This document shows, in pieces, positions 20,940-32,300 of a stretch of 64,000 nt of DNA. Each line of letters opens with the position of its first letter. The first letter of the stretch is position 1. The stretch spans positions 14,579,306-14,643,305 of the forward strand of contig NC_134648.1 in assembly GCF_030463565.1 (NCBI RefSeq), written 5' to 3'. A program made the translations under genes and the position numbers. The DNA comes from Pelecanus crispus (taxonomy: Eukaryota; Chordata; Aves; Pelecaniformes; Pelecanidae). The notes below the pieces were generated by a model. That model saw only the letters and a list, made by a program, of their open reading frames with translations. It made no database searches and had not been told where the DNA came from.

Positions 20940-23291
20940 GTTTGCAGGATATAAATTCTTGTCACAAGTACTCAGTGAGCTAACTAGGAAAGATGCCCTC
21001 CTAGACTTGCTGCTTTGTGAATAGAGAAGGACTCATGGGGGATGTGATGGTAGGTGGCTGGCTTGGCCACAGTGATCATGAAATGGTTGAGTTTAAAATT
21101 TTCAGTGTAATGAGAAAAAACAACAGCAGAGTTGCTACCCTGGACTTCAGGAGAGCAAGCTTTAAGCTATTCAGAGAGCTATTTAGCAGAGTACCCTGGG
21201 AATCTGCTTTTGAGGGCTTAGGAATCCATGAGTGCTGGTCAGTCTTTAAGAACCACCTTTCAGAAGCACAGGAGCAGGCAATTCCACTGTGTTGTAAGTC
21301 AAGCAAGTGGGGCAGAAGACCAGTTTGGCTGAACAGAGAAATCCTCATGGAGCTCAAGATGAAAAAGAAGTTGTATGATCTCTGGAAGAGAGGTCAGGCT
21401 TTGGAGGAATATTACAGAGCTGCTGTTTGTATATGCAGGAAGAAGACATGAAAGGCCAAAGCTCAATTAGAGTTGAAACTGGCCAGTCTTGTTTCAGTTA
21501 ACAAGAAGGGCTTTTTTTAGTATGTTAATAGCAAGAGGAGGTCTAAAGAAAACATTGGACCGATACTTGTTGAAGATGGTCATCTGACTAACAGGGATGA
21601 AGAAAAAGTGGAGGCATTCAATGCATTTTTTGCCTCAGTCTTTAATATTGATAGACCTTGGGCTCCCCAGTCCCCTGAGATGGAGGACTACAAGTGTGGG
21701 AATAGTGACTTCCCATTTGTGAGCACTGAAATTGTAAGGGACCAGCTGTGTTAGCTAAATGTTCACAAGTCCATGGGGCCTGATGGGATTCATCCCAGCG
21801 TACAGAAGGAGCTAGCGGATGTTACGGCAAGACCCCTCTCGATCATCTACCAAAGGTCTTGGGAGTCTGGGGAGCCTCTGCTGACTGGACGCTAGCCAAT
21901 GTTATTCCAATCTACAAAAAGGATGTGGGGGAAAACACAGGGACCTACAGACCTGTTAGTCTAATCTCAGTTCCTGGAAAAATTATGGAGAAGATTATAC
22001 TGAGTACTGTTGAAAGACATTTAAAGACTAATGCAATCATCAGGCACAGTCAACATGGGTTCACAAAGGGAAAGTCCTCTTTAACTAATTTGATAGTCTT
22101 CTATAAGGTCACCCGCCTAGTGGATGAAGGGAAGGTGGTGGATGTAGTTTCTCTGGATTTTAGTAAGGCTTTTGATACTGTCCCTCACAGCACCCTTCTG
22201 GACAAGTTCTCCAACTGTGGGATGAGCGTGTTTATGGTCTGCTGGGTGAAGAACTGGCTGAAGGGCAAAGCTCAAAGGGTTGTACAGAATGGGGCTACAT
22301 CTGGCTGGCGACTGGTCACCAGCAGTGTTCGTCAGGGCTCAATTCTAGGGCCAGTCCTGTTCAATATATTTATCAATGATCTGGTTGCATTAGGTTGAAT
22401 GTACCATTAGCAAATTTGCTGATAATACCAAACTGGGAGGTGCTGTTGACTCTCTTGAGGTACAAGAGGCCTTGCAGAGGGATCTAGATAGATTGGAGCA
22501 TTGGGCAATGATTAATGGGATGAAATTTAACAAGTCCAAATGCCAGATTCTGCACCTAGGACAGCGTAACTCCAGGCACAAATATAAACTGGGAGAGGAA
22601 CAGCTGGAGAGCAGCCCTGCAGAAAGGGATCTGGGGGTGCTGGTCGACAGCAGGCTCAATATGAGTCAGCAGTGTGCCCTGGCAGCCGAGAGGGGAAACC
22701 GCATCCTGGGGTGCATCAAAGACAGCATGACCAGCCGGTCAAAAGATGTGATTATCCTGCTGTACTCAGTGTTGGTGCGGCCTCACCTTGAGTACTGTGC
22801 GGAGTTCTGGGCCCCACAGTTTAAGAAGAATGTATATAGGTCCTTGAACATGTCCAGAGGAGGGCAACAAAGCTGGTGAAAGGGCTGGAAGGAATGTCCT
22901 ATGAGGAGTGGCTAAGGGCTTTGGGCTTGTCTAGTTTGGAGAAAGGGAGGCTGAGGGGCAACCTCATTGCCCTCTACAGCTTCCTGAGGAGGGGAAGTGG
23001 AGAGGGAGGTGCTGAGCTCTTTTGCCTGGTATCCAGTGATAGGATGCGTGGGAATAGTTCAAAGCTGTGCCAGGGGAGGTTTAGACTGGACATTAGGAAG
23101 CATTTCTTTACCAAGAGGGTGGTCAATCACTGGAACAGGTTTCTGGAGAGGTGGTTGATGTCCCAAGCCTGTCAGCGTTTAAGAGCCATTTGGACAGTGC
23201 CCTTAATAACATGCTTTAACGTGGTCAGCCCTGAATTGGTCAAGCAGTTGGGCTAGATGATCTTGGTAGGTCCCTTCCAACTGAAATTCCG
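20940..23291 (+). mobile_element. CR1-type LINE, long copy with most of ORF2, inactivated
   Basis: Reads the end of the endonuclease domain (REGLMGDVMVGGWLGHSDHE), the inter-domain region (LFSRVPWESAF, RRPVWLNREI), then reverse transcriptase: [60 protein letters not shown]. Next come the catalytic box, here FADN not FADD, and the C-terminal region ([34 protein letters not shown]). The 3' tail is GGCTAGATGATCTTGGTAGGTCCCTTCC. It is interrupted by TGA at 21449-21451, TAG near 21518 and 21750, and frameshifts near 21855, 22395 and 22875. A DGIH motif near 20910 may belong to the ORF1 esterase and imply an internal deletion, but this is uncertain. Confidence 0.9.
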
Positions 23292-23403
23292 TGCTATGCT
23301 ATGCTATGCTATGCTATGCTATGCTATGCTATGCTATTCTATTCTATTCTTTCTATTCTATTCTATTCTATTCTATTCTATTCTATTCTATTCTATTCTA
23401 TTC
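23292..23403. repeat. Pentanucleotide array, (TGCTA)n changing to (TTCTA)n
   Basis: About nine TGCTA units are followed by about thirteen TTCTA units, with one 1-bp phase slip near 23350. It sits exactly at the 3' end of the upstream CR1 copy, so it most likely grew out of that element's terminal repeat. Confidence 0.95.
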
Positions 23404-24663
23404 ATGGCACATGGAGGACAGGGAGGTGATTCGAGACAGCCAGTATGGCTTCACCAAGGGTAAGTCTTGCCCAACCAACCTAGTGGCCTTCTACAGTGGA
23501 GTGACTACACCAGTGGGCAAGGGAAAAGCTACGGATGTCATCTCTCTGGACTTCTGTAAGGCCTTTGGCACAGTCCCCCACAACATCCCTCTCTCTAAAA
23601 TGGGGAGAGATGGATTTGATGGATGGACTGTTTGGTGGATGAAGAATTGGCTGGATGGTCACATCCAGAGGGTTGTGGTCAACGGCTTAGCGTCCGGACG
23701 GAGATCAGTGATGATTGGTGTCCCTCGGGTCCGTATTGGGACCAGTGCTGTTTCATATCTTCATCAGTGACATAGATAGTGGGATCGAGTGCACCCTCAG
23801 CAAATTTGCAGATGACTCCAAGCTGAGTGGGGCAGCTGATGCACCTGAGGGAGAGGATGCCATTCAGAGGGACCTGGACAAGCTCAAGAAGTGGGCCCAT
23901 GTGAACTTTGTGAGGTTCAACAAGGCCAAGTAGCAAGGTCCTGCACCTGGGTTGGAGCAACCCATGGTATCAAGACAGGCTGGGGGATGAAGGGATTGAG
24001 AAAAGCTCAACATGATGCAGTCTGCACTTGCAGCCCAGAAAGCCAACCGTTGCAACTGGGCTGCATCAAAAGAAGCATGGCCAACAGGTCGGGGGAGGTG
24101 ATTCTGCCCCTCTGCTCTGGTGAGACCCCACCTGGAGTACTGCCTCCAGATTTGGAGTCCTCAGTACAAGAAAGACATGGACCTGTTGGAGCGGGTCCAG
24201 AGGAGGGCCACAAAAATGATCAGAGGGCTGGACCACCTCTCCTGTGAGGAAAGGCTGAGAGAGTTGGGGCTGTTCAGCCTGGAGAAGAGAAGGCTCTGGG
24301 GAGACCTTGTTGCAGCCTTTCAATACTCAAAGGCAGCTTATAAGAAAGATGGGGACAGACTTTTTAGTAGGGCCTGTAGTGACAGGAAAAGGGATAATGG
24401 TTTTAAACTGAAAGAGGGTAGATTGAGACTAAATATAAGGAAGAAATGTTTTATGATGAGGGTGGTGAAACACTGGACCAGGTTGCCCAGAGAAGTTGTA
24501 GATGCCTCATTCCTGGAAACATGCAACATCAGGTTGGACAGGGCTCTGAGCAACCTGATCTAGTTGAAGATGTCCCTGCTCACTGTAAGCAGGGGGAGGG
24601 GGGTTGGACTAGATGACCTTTAAAGGTCCCTTCCAACCCAAACCATTCTATCATTCTGTGATT
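23404..24663 (+). mobile_element. CR1 LINE, second head-to-tail copy (5' truncated)
   Basis: Starts within the reverse transcriptase ([20 protein letters not shown]), runs through [17 protein letters not shown] and an intact FADDSKLSG box, then the C-terminal region ([36 protein letters not shown]). It ends with AGGGGGGTTGGACTAGATGA, TTCCAACCCAAACCATTCTA and the CR1 terminus. Frames break near 23745, 23932 and 24110. It differs in sequence from the copy upstream, so the two are separate insertions and not a tandem duplication. Confidence 0.92.
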
Positions 24664-25642
24664 AGCCCTGGGACTTGGGCAGTACCCAAAGTGTACTGAA
24701 CAGCTCATTTGAATCCATGCATATTTTCTGTTTATCAACATCTATGTGTAACCACTATGGACCAGCTGTCTTCCTAGATCACTAGGGTATATCTTGAGTG
24801 TTTTTGAAAAAAAAGAGCATATTGCCCTACACACTTAGATTGGGTTTGTTGTTTAATGAGTGTCTGCCTTCGAGAGATCTCTTTGTGTTTTGTTTTGGCT
24901 GGTTGTTTTTCCAGGTTATAACTGTAGCCTGTTGTTTACATTATTTATGAAGAATTCCTACTGCAAAAATTAATTCATAGTAAAGGAAGAGAGAAAAATA
25001 GAGAAAACATATTGAATATTTTGTTTTATTAGGAGTGTATTTTTGAATAATTCTGTAAGCCAACATTTATTTTGGTTTTGTTTCAACACATTCTGGTCTC
25101 TCTCAACAGAGTCTTTCTCTTTTAGCCATGTCAGTAGTTTGACCTCTCTCTATGAGTGTTTTCTTCACTGGGAATCCCCACTGCACCTCTACAACACCTG
25201 GGAGCTGATACGCAGCATTTCTGCATACCACATTTTATTTAGAGAATATATTAATACCAAACACAGCTGTTAAAGGACTGCCTTCATCCCACTGCAAGTT
25301 ACATCATCTGGCCATCCCTCTGTCCCCAGAACAACGCTCTCACTGTTTAAACACTCCTAAAAGCCAGGAGTGGAGAGACTGAGTGCAAAGGATGGGACGA
25401 CGGACAGTTCTGGCTCTTCTGTAGAAATAGTCAGGCTACATGGATTGATACAGCTGCATGATGTGCCAAGCACACAGCCCTTACTTGTTACTTGTCAGTG
25501 GTATATGATATCCATATACCACGGCTGCTGCGGATATAGCAGTAGTCCAACCCACCGCCATGAGAAACAAGGATGCCATCTCAGGTCTACTGCAACCGGG
25601 AGATACGTGGACTGTGTACAGAAGGGTTAAAAGATGGAATTT
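24664..25642. other. Non-coding stretch between CR1 cluster and solo LTR
   Basis: AT-rich sequence with no recognised gene, repeat or conserved frame. The open frames at 25043 and 25370 look like chance. Confidence 0.5.
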
Positions 25643-26340
25643 TGGTCCGTGGATGGGCACTGGGTGAGAAGTAGATAGCCGAGGAATGCAGTTAGCACAG
25701 GAGACAGATAATTTATTGTTTGAAATGCTGACCACAGAGATAAGAAAGCTGAGAAATGTTAGGGAGGATGAGCAGCTGTGAAGATGCAAGGTACAGCTCA
25801 CAATTTTGCTTGCTTTGCAAGCATCCTGTTATTGGCTTGAACATAGTAGATACGTGACTGGTGGATTATGGTAATATGCCACGTGAACAAAGCCCGTGAA
25901 CCAACAGATGGGATATCTATGACATGTGCAGCGTGCCTGGCCAGCAGGCATACGCGCCATAGTCTCCCTTTGTTGCAACCGAGGCGTGTTTTTGGCACCC
26001 ACTGGCCATGTGTGTCGAAACCTGTTTCCTCTGCAATATAATTACCGGGATTTCCTGAAGAGGGGTGGGCTGGTGTACGGCGAGGTCACCGTTGCCTCCG
26101 TGGGGATGCCCACGTAAAGCTGGCACCTACCGACCACTGGGCTGAACTCGCAGCGCAAGGCGGCACAAGAATGTACGGATGGACCATCTTCCTCACGGGC
26201 CTCGGGTTGGTAAGACGATTGTTTGCTAAACGCTTGTAGTGTAGTTAATAAAGTCTTTTGTGCTGCTAGATAGTCTCTGCGTGTGGGTGCCATTCTTTCC
26301 CTGGGAATCCTCGAAACCACTCTAAAACGGTGGACTTACA
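25643..26340 (+). mobile_element. Solo LTR of an ERVK-like endogenous retrovirus, with 6-bp target duplication
   Basis: A 698-bp element begins TGGTCCGTGG and ends GGTGGACTTACA (TG...CA ends). It is flanked on both sides by GAATTT (25637-25642 and 26341-26346); a six-base duplication is typical of ERVK-type integrases. The 3' third has the R/U5 order: AATAAA at 26247-26252, CTTTTGTGCTGCTAGATAGT, then a T/C-rich U5. No retroviral gene is adjacent. The 5' boundary depends on the duplication alone. I have not matched it to a named family. Confidence 0.62.
26247..26252 (+). terminator. AATAAA poly(A) signal of the solo LTR
   Basis: AATAAA followed by GTCTTTTGTGCTGC, the usual R/U5 arrangement in which cleavage occurs some 15-20 bp downstream. 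Confidence 0.6.
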
Positions 26341-26346
26341 GAATTT

Positions 26347-29300
26347 TACCTGTCTATACAAATATGTGCTTATGATGTACTTCAAATTCTTGCTGCTTAT
26401 AAAGGTATATGAAATTTTAAAAGTTCACATTTTTCATTTGCATTTGGGCAAATTTGTGTATTTAATTTTGTGCAAGATACTGTAAACGCATGAAAAAGTG
26501 GTGTTATTTGTGAAGTACAAGGTAGAGATTTTCAACAGCTGTTTTCATACATTAAGAAGCTAAAATGTAGCAAATGGTTGTGAGTAACAAAGTCCATGCT
26601 CCAAAGTGCAATAATCTTAAGACTAGTACCGACTGCATCAAAATAATCTTGCTGCTAAGGACAGCTCCACTGATGACAGTACCCAGTTGGTGTTTGTGCA
26701 CATTGTACGCTTACACCCACAAACATGGGATACAGATGAACGTTTCTGTTGGCCTTTCGATGGCCAGTGTTTCTGTACTGAGTGAGCAGCTTGACCAGAC
26801 CTTAATACAGCACTGAATATGAAGACACACACAAATTGTATTTTTTGATAAAGGCAGCCTGCTGTATTAATGAGGACCCTCACTACAGTAGTGGGACGCG
26901 TTTGTAAATCCTCACACTGCGATGAGGAGCAAGGACCACCAACGTCAGTTGTCCCCTGAGGGTGGCCTAACCAGCAGGCTATCGACTGGTGTCAATTAGC
27001 ATGTCCTTTGGAGCTGTGCCACTTGACACTGGGTGTTACATTCTCTTTGTATCAGTGAGAGAAATACCAAGCAATTCATTTGTGTGTGACATACTAAGCT
27101 TCCCAATTAGTAACAAAAGTTACTCCTAAGTGCAGTCTGGCTTTTGACCTTGGCTTTTGACCTTGCTGTCTTCCAACCTCCCACAGTCCTTACTGAAAGG
27201 TCATTTTTGGCAGACAACTGAAGTCCAGAATTTCTTTTCAGACCCCTTAGCACAGGTAACTACAGAATTCAGTTGTGTCCTGGGAGTTAGTCTGGTGGGC
27301 CAAGACGGTCCTCACAGACACACCAAGCACACATTGCACTGGAGTGCGAGAAGAGAAATAATTCTATCACAGCACTAGTTAAAAAACAAAACAAAATGAA
27401 AACCCAATGAGTTTTCCCCTGCTAATACAGAGACTGGTTGTTAGGACTCCTTTTAATACCTGTGGCAGAGCTAAAGGCTTCTTATTTCTTTGCAGCACCA
27501 ACAGAGGAAAATTATACTCGTGCAGGCTGACTGTGGTGTCAAGAGTCTCAACAGCTCAGTCCTGAGGTCTAGATTGCCTCGGCAGCCCCACCCCAGGTAC
27601 CAGTAAGTGCTCTCTGAATGTAGCCAGCGACACCTCGCACAGCAGCTTACCAGCAGCCTTTAAACTCGTATTTCTCCTGTTTATATGACGCTGCCTTTTC
27701 TCTCTCTGCATCAGCTTTCCCCCCTCTGAAACAGAAATGGCTATTTAGATAAGCATTTTAGAAAAGGATCATCTCACAGGTGTGTCTAGCATTCTTAATG
27801 ATTAATTGTTCACTTTTAGCAGAGAGCATTTATAATTTGAAGAACATATCTGAATAAAATCAGGATTCTTAAAGAACTTAACTTCTAGTAAGTAAGTAAA
27901 TCAAAATCATAGGTCAGAACATCAGCAAACCTGGGACTTCGGAAAAAAATTGTAGAAGCTCAGGTGGAGTCCCAGTGGAAGCAGTCAGGCTTATTAAAAG
28001 CACATGCTCCTTTACTGACAATGTTTCCCACCTAGCAAATTAAATGGCTGTACTTTTTAATAAAGCTAAAAGAAACAGCATGTGTGTTGTTTAAATTACA
28101 TATTCTGATAAAACTAGATTCAAAAACCCGCAAAAGTGCTTAATTCTCCCTGGATATTTGTTAATGGTTACAGATCATTTCAGGCATTCCATGGGATCAG
28201 AAGAAAAGTACAAAGGTCCCAAAAATACTGTAAAGAGGATTCCTTATGAAATAGTATGTGGAAAACAGATAAACATGTAAGCAGTTTATGACCTAACTCA
28301 TTGCATTAGCAATTAGTGTTCATTGCAGGCAACTAAAAATAAGAAAATTACTATTAACTTTGAGGTCACAAAACAATCTAGTGCAATAATCCTCTATTTA
28401 AATAATTTTTACTTGCACATTCTAATAAAAATACTGTTTCTAACCTCATGTGTCACAAACACTGGACAAGAGAACCCAGGTAAGAGTTAGAAAATGATCT
28501 ATTTTTTCAATGTTTTTATACCAACCACATATTTCAAAGCAAATGAATGCAACATCAGATCAGACAGACTGAGCATCCCGTGTATAAACACAGCTGGAAA
28601 GGTTGGTCTAGTCAAGTGATTTTTCTCAGCTTTGGAGCTTCACCAGCTTTCGGCGGGGGGGGGGGGGGGGGGGGGGGGCACAGACCTCTAGAGAACAAAC
28701 AGATACCTGACAATATGCTCATTTTTCTCAGTGATCTTCCCAGGATGGCTTAGATAGTGCCCAGACACCACCACTCCTCTCTGCTGGTAACTACTGTTGT
28801 GATCAACCATCTGTCAAAATGCGAGATTTCCCAAACCAATATTGTTCCTGACAGGGGAAACTGCAAGTCTCCTGTCACTGAAAGTTTCTCAAATAAAAAG
28901 GTCTGTGCCAAGGTTCACTAGCCTTGTAGTCAGAAAATTTTCTGATGTCTAACCTGACTGCACTTTGAATCAGTTCTGCCTGTCAGAGATATGGGGGACA
29001 GATGCTTCTCTCCTGCTTTCCAATAGCTTTTTACATATTTGAAGCTTGGGTTTTTTGTAATTGTGCAGTTAAATGCTCCTGCCTAAGCGTCGTTCTTTGC
29101 TCTTGTCCTTACTGAACTACATCCCAGGTTTTTCTGGCCATTTTCCAGACTAATTCTGGTAGAAATGAGTAGGCCAAAAATTCAGTCCTTAACAACAGCT
29201 AGGCTTGGAAAGAGTTGGTTTAGCTCACAGCAAACAGCACTGAGGTAGCAGGAACGGGACATGATCGTTGGGCGGTAGGGACCGAAGGCAGCAAACAAAC

Positions 29301-32300
29301 AACTGGGCCTCTGCTCCGCCTGTGCTCGTTGGGAATCTCACTGTCCTCTTCAGGAAAAGGGGTAAGAGGAGTCTTTCTACAGTGTGTACCCATTTCAAGC
29401 CTTTGAGCTCGCAGTTTGAGAACGCTTACAGGCTGAAAATGACTACAGATCTGGTAAAGTCAGGACTGATAGTATAAATTTCTATGGCTATGTGTTTTGT
29501 TTTGAATTCATATTAGCGTTAAAGGTAAAAATACAGTTTAAAAAGCACTGGAAACTCCTTATGTTAAATAACCTCCATACTCTGTAGGTAATTTGTCAAG
29601 GTATTTCTGACCTTGGGTAGGGAAAGACATAGTTGTTTCAAACAAATTAAGTTTAATGTTTCTGCACAGTATCTGTATTGGCAAACATGGGAATCTCTAT
29701 GACATACACAAGGTAAATTATGTGAAAATACAAAAATCAGTCGTTGCACATGCTTGTAAATAAATACATTTACTCCAGAATACCAAAGAGTTTCTTTAAA
29801 AAATGTACTTTGTAAATTTTGCAGGTTTATCTAAAACTCCATATAGGTCTGAACAAAAATGAGATGCCTGACTACTCAAAACAGGTCAAGACAGTCTTGT
29901 GTGCAAACAAGTGTAACGTATTACAGGCATTACAAAAAACATGACTGGTGAAATGTTAGTTCTCAAGATTAAGACATTTTTTGTGCATTTTCATATTTTT
30001 CACTCTTTAGACCCCATATAGTGAACAGGAAATCTAGACCATAACATACTCAGATTCTACTGTATATCATTGGTTTATTTAAGAAAGGCAAAGAGATGAA
30101 TTAGATTATGTTTACTGTGGGAATAAAAAAAATTGAAAAAAACCCTAACTGCTTTTTCCTTTTAAGGGGACAGAAACATTCATGTAGCACCTACATTTTC
30201 TACTTCTCGAAGTTTAAGTAAACAAGTCAGAAACAAAGGTGTATTGTTCTTTACAGGCAGATATAGTCCCAACACATTCTAAAATGGGTATTTCTACAGC
30301 TGCTCCTGAACACTGGATCTTTCAGACTGTCATTAGTTGGATGAAGGCAATGCTGGGAAATACAAAAATGGTTCAGTGTCTACTCAGAGCTCTGAGAAAT
30401 TAACCACCTCAAAAGTATTCACTTTCTGAGATACTTCTAAAGGTGTATTGAATTACAAAGCATCCTCCTCAGATACTTTTTCCGTTGTTCCGCTACTCTT
30501 GAGCATAAGAAACTGTTCAAAAAGGAGAAACAAGAGCCCCAGTCTTGTAATGATGGGGTATGGGTTGACTGACTGCATGGACGAGTCCCATTGAAAACTC
30601 AGCTCAAAGGAAAAAGGAAAAGCAGATGGCTGTCTGTAATAGATACAGACACTTACATGCAGAGCATTTAGGAGAAATTTTTTTTAATATTTTCCACAGA
30701 AAGATTTCACTTGTTCAAAATTATTTGAAAAGGACTTTCAAATAACAGAGTCTTTTAGAGATATTTTGCAATAATTAACACCAAGACAAATATCATGTTT
30801 TATCTTGTCAGTGCGGACAGTGGGAAAGACGACTTGCGTAATCCCCAGATATCATCAAAGGAAATTTTTTAAGACTATATATGTATGTATATGCATGTGT
30901 GCACAGCACATATGTTTGCACATCTAACTTTGGAAAATGTTGGGAAAGTTATAACTAAATCCACTCCTAATACTGTGAATCCTGCCGTACTGGGCATGTA
31001 TGTGTGCCCCCTTTATACTTTGTATATAATCTCCAGATGACCTTACTTTCCTGTCACTGAGTGTTAAGATTTTTTTATTTGAAATAAACTGTTAGTTTCA
31101 ATCACAAGAAAAGAATTTTACACTTTTAAGGTAGTAACGAAATTAACAAAGCTCCAATATTTGTCTTTTCTCATACATGTTTTATGGTAACCCACTCTAA
31201 GAGGTTTGTTTTTATAGACCTTGTTTCTTAGGGAAACTCCCTGTGTTATTTGCTAATTCTTGTGCAGGGTCAGCTATCCAATATTGTCCCTTAAAACATG
31301 GGCAACTATTAGCAGCTAAATGTTTTGTTTTTCTAAATGCCCTGTTTAGTTTCAGTAATGACATCACAGAATTTGATGGCACATTTAATAGAAAAGGTCA
31401 ACTTCTTCACCGATAGGTGTTTTAGACCCCTCTTTGAGTGTCGACAAAGCTTCATGCGACGTGCATAAGAGCAAAATTTGGGCTCCCTTCCAAATCCACT
31501 TTCTGAAGTATTCATGCCAATACTGCCCAATTTTTGAGATCCAGATAAGCCCACTTTTAGGCAAAGACAGACAAGAAGGCATTAGGACTCTTGTAGAGAC
31601 ACGCAAGTGTGGCATTATGGAGACATAGGGGAAGTTAGAAAGGAACTTTCAGTTATCACCAGCAGGCTTTGGATTAGGCCCGAAATAGAAATAAATGGGT
31701 GAAACTGTCACGAGGAAGAACTCCGCACATAAATCAAGCTGTTTAGGAGAGAAACAAATGGTATGGGCAGAGTTCTTACCAGTCTAAGACAACATAAGCA
31801 GTGACCATCATAGTCTATCAATGAATACAGAAATCTGTTCCTCACCCTAAGCGATGCTAAACAGTGTGCCACTTCTCCAGCAAGAAATCACCCTACCGTC
31901 ATTCCCCAGCACATACTACTGCCTTGCCTGCACACTGGAGTTCCTCCACATGTGTAAATGGAGCCTGTTTGCACTTTTGCTTGCTTCTCTGTAACTGCAC
32001 TCCTTGGATTCTGTATTCCTTTTTCTGGAATTAGGGCTCAACATAGTGCAAGTATAATAAAAAAGTGTTATCTTCTTATGTGCAGTGCAAACACATGGCA
32101 AGTTCAAATAACTTAAAGAGCCACAGGTCCCAGTTTTTGCCTTCAGGAGGAGCTCTTTCTTCAGTACTAGGAGAGAGCTGTATCTTAATGGCTTCGGTTC
32201 TGCACTTTCTTTGCTAAGCGTCCATGAATGTCTTTGCAGCCGTGTCCTCTGACTGGTGACAAGCGCACAGGGTGGGAAAGAGCACACAGGGAAAAACACG

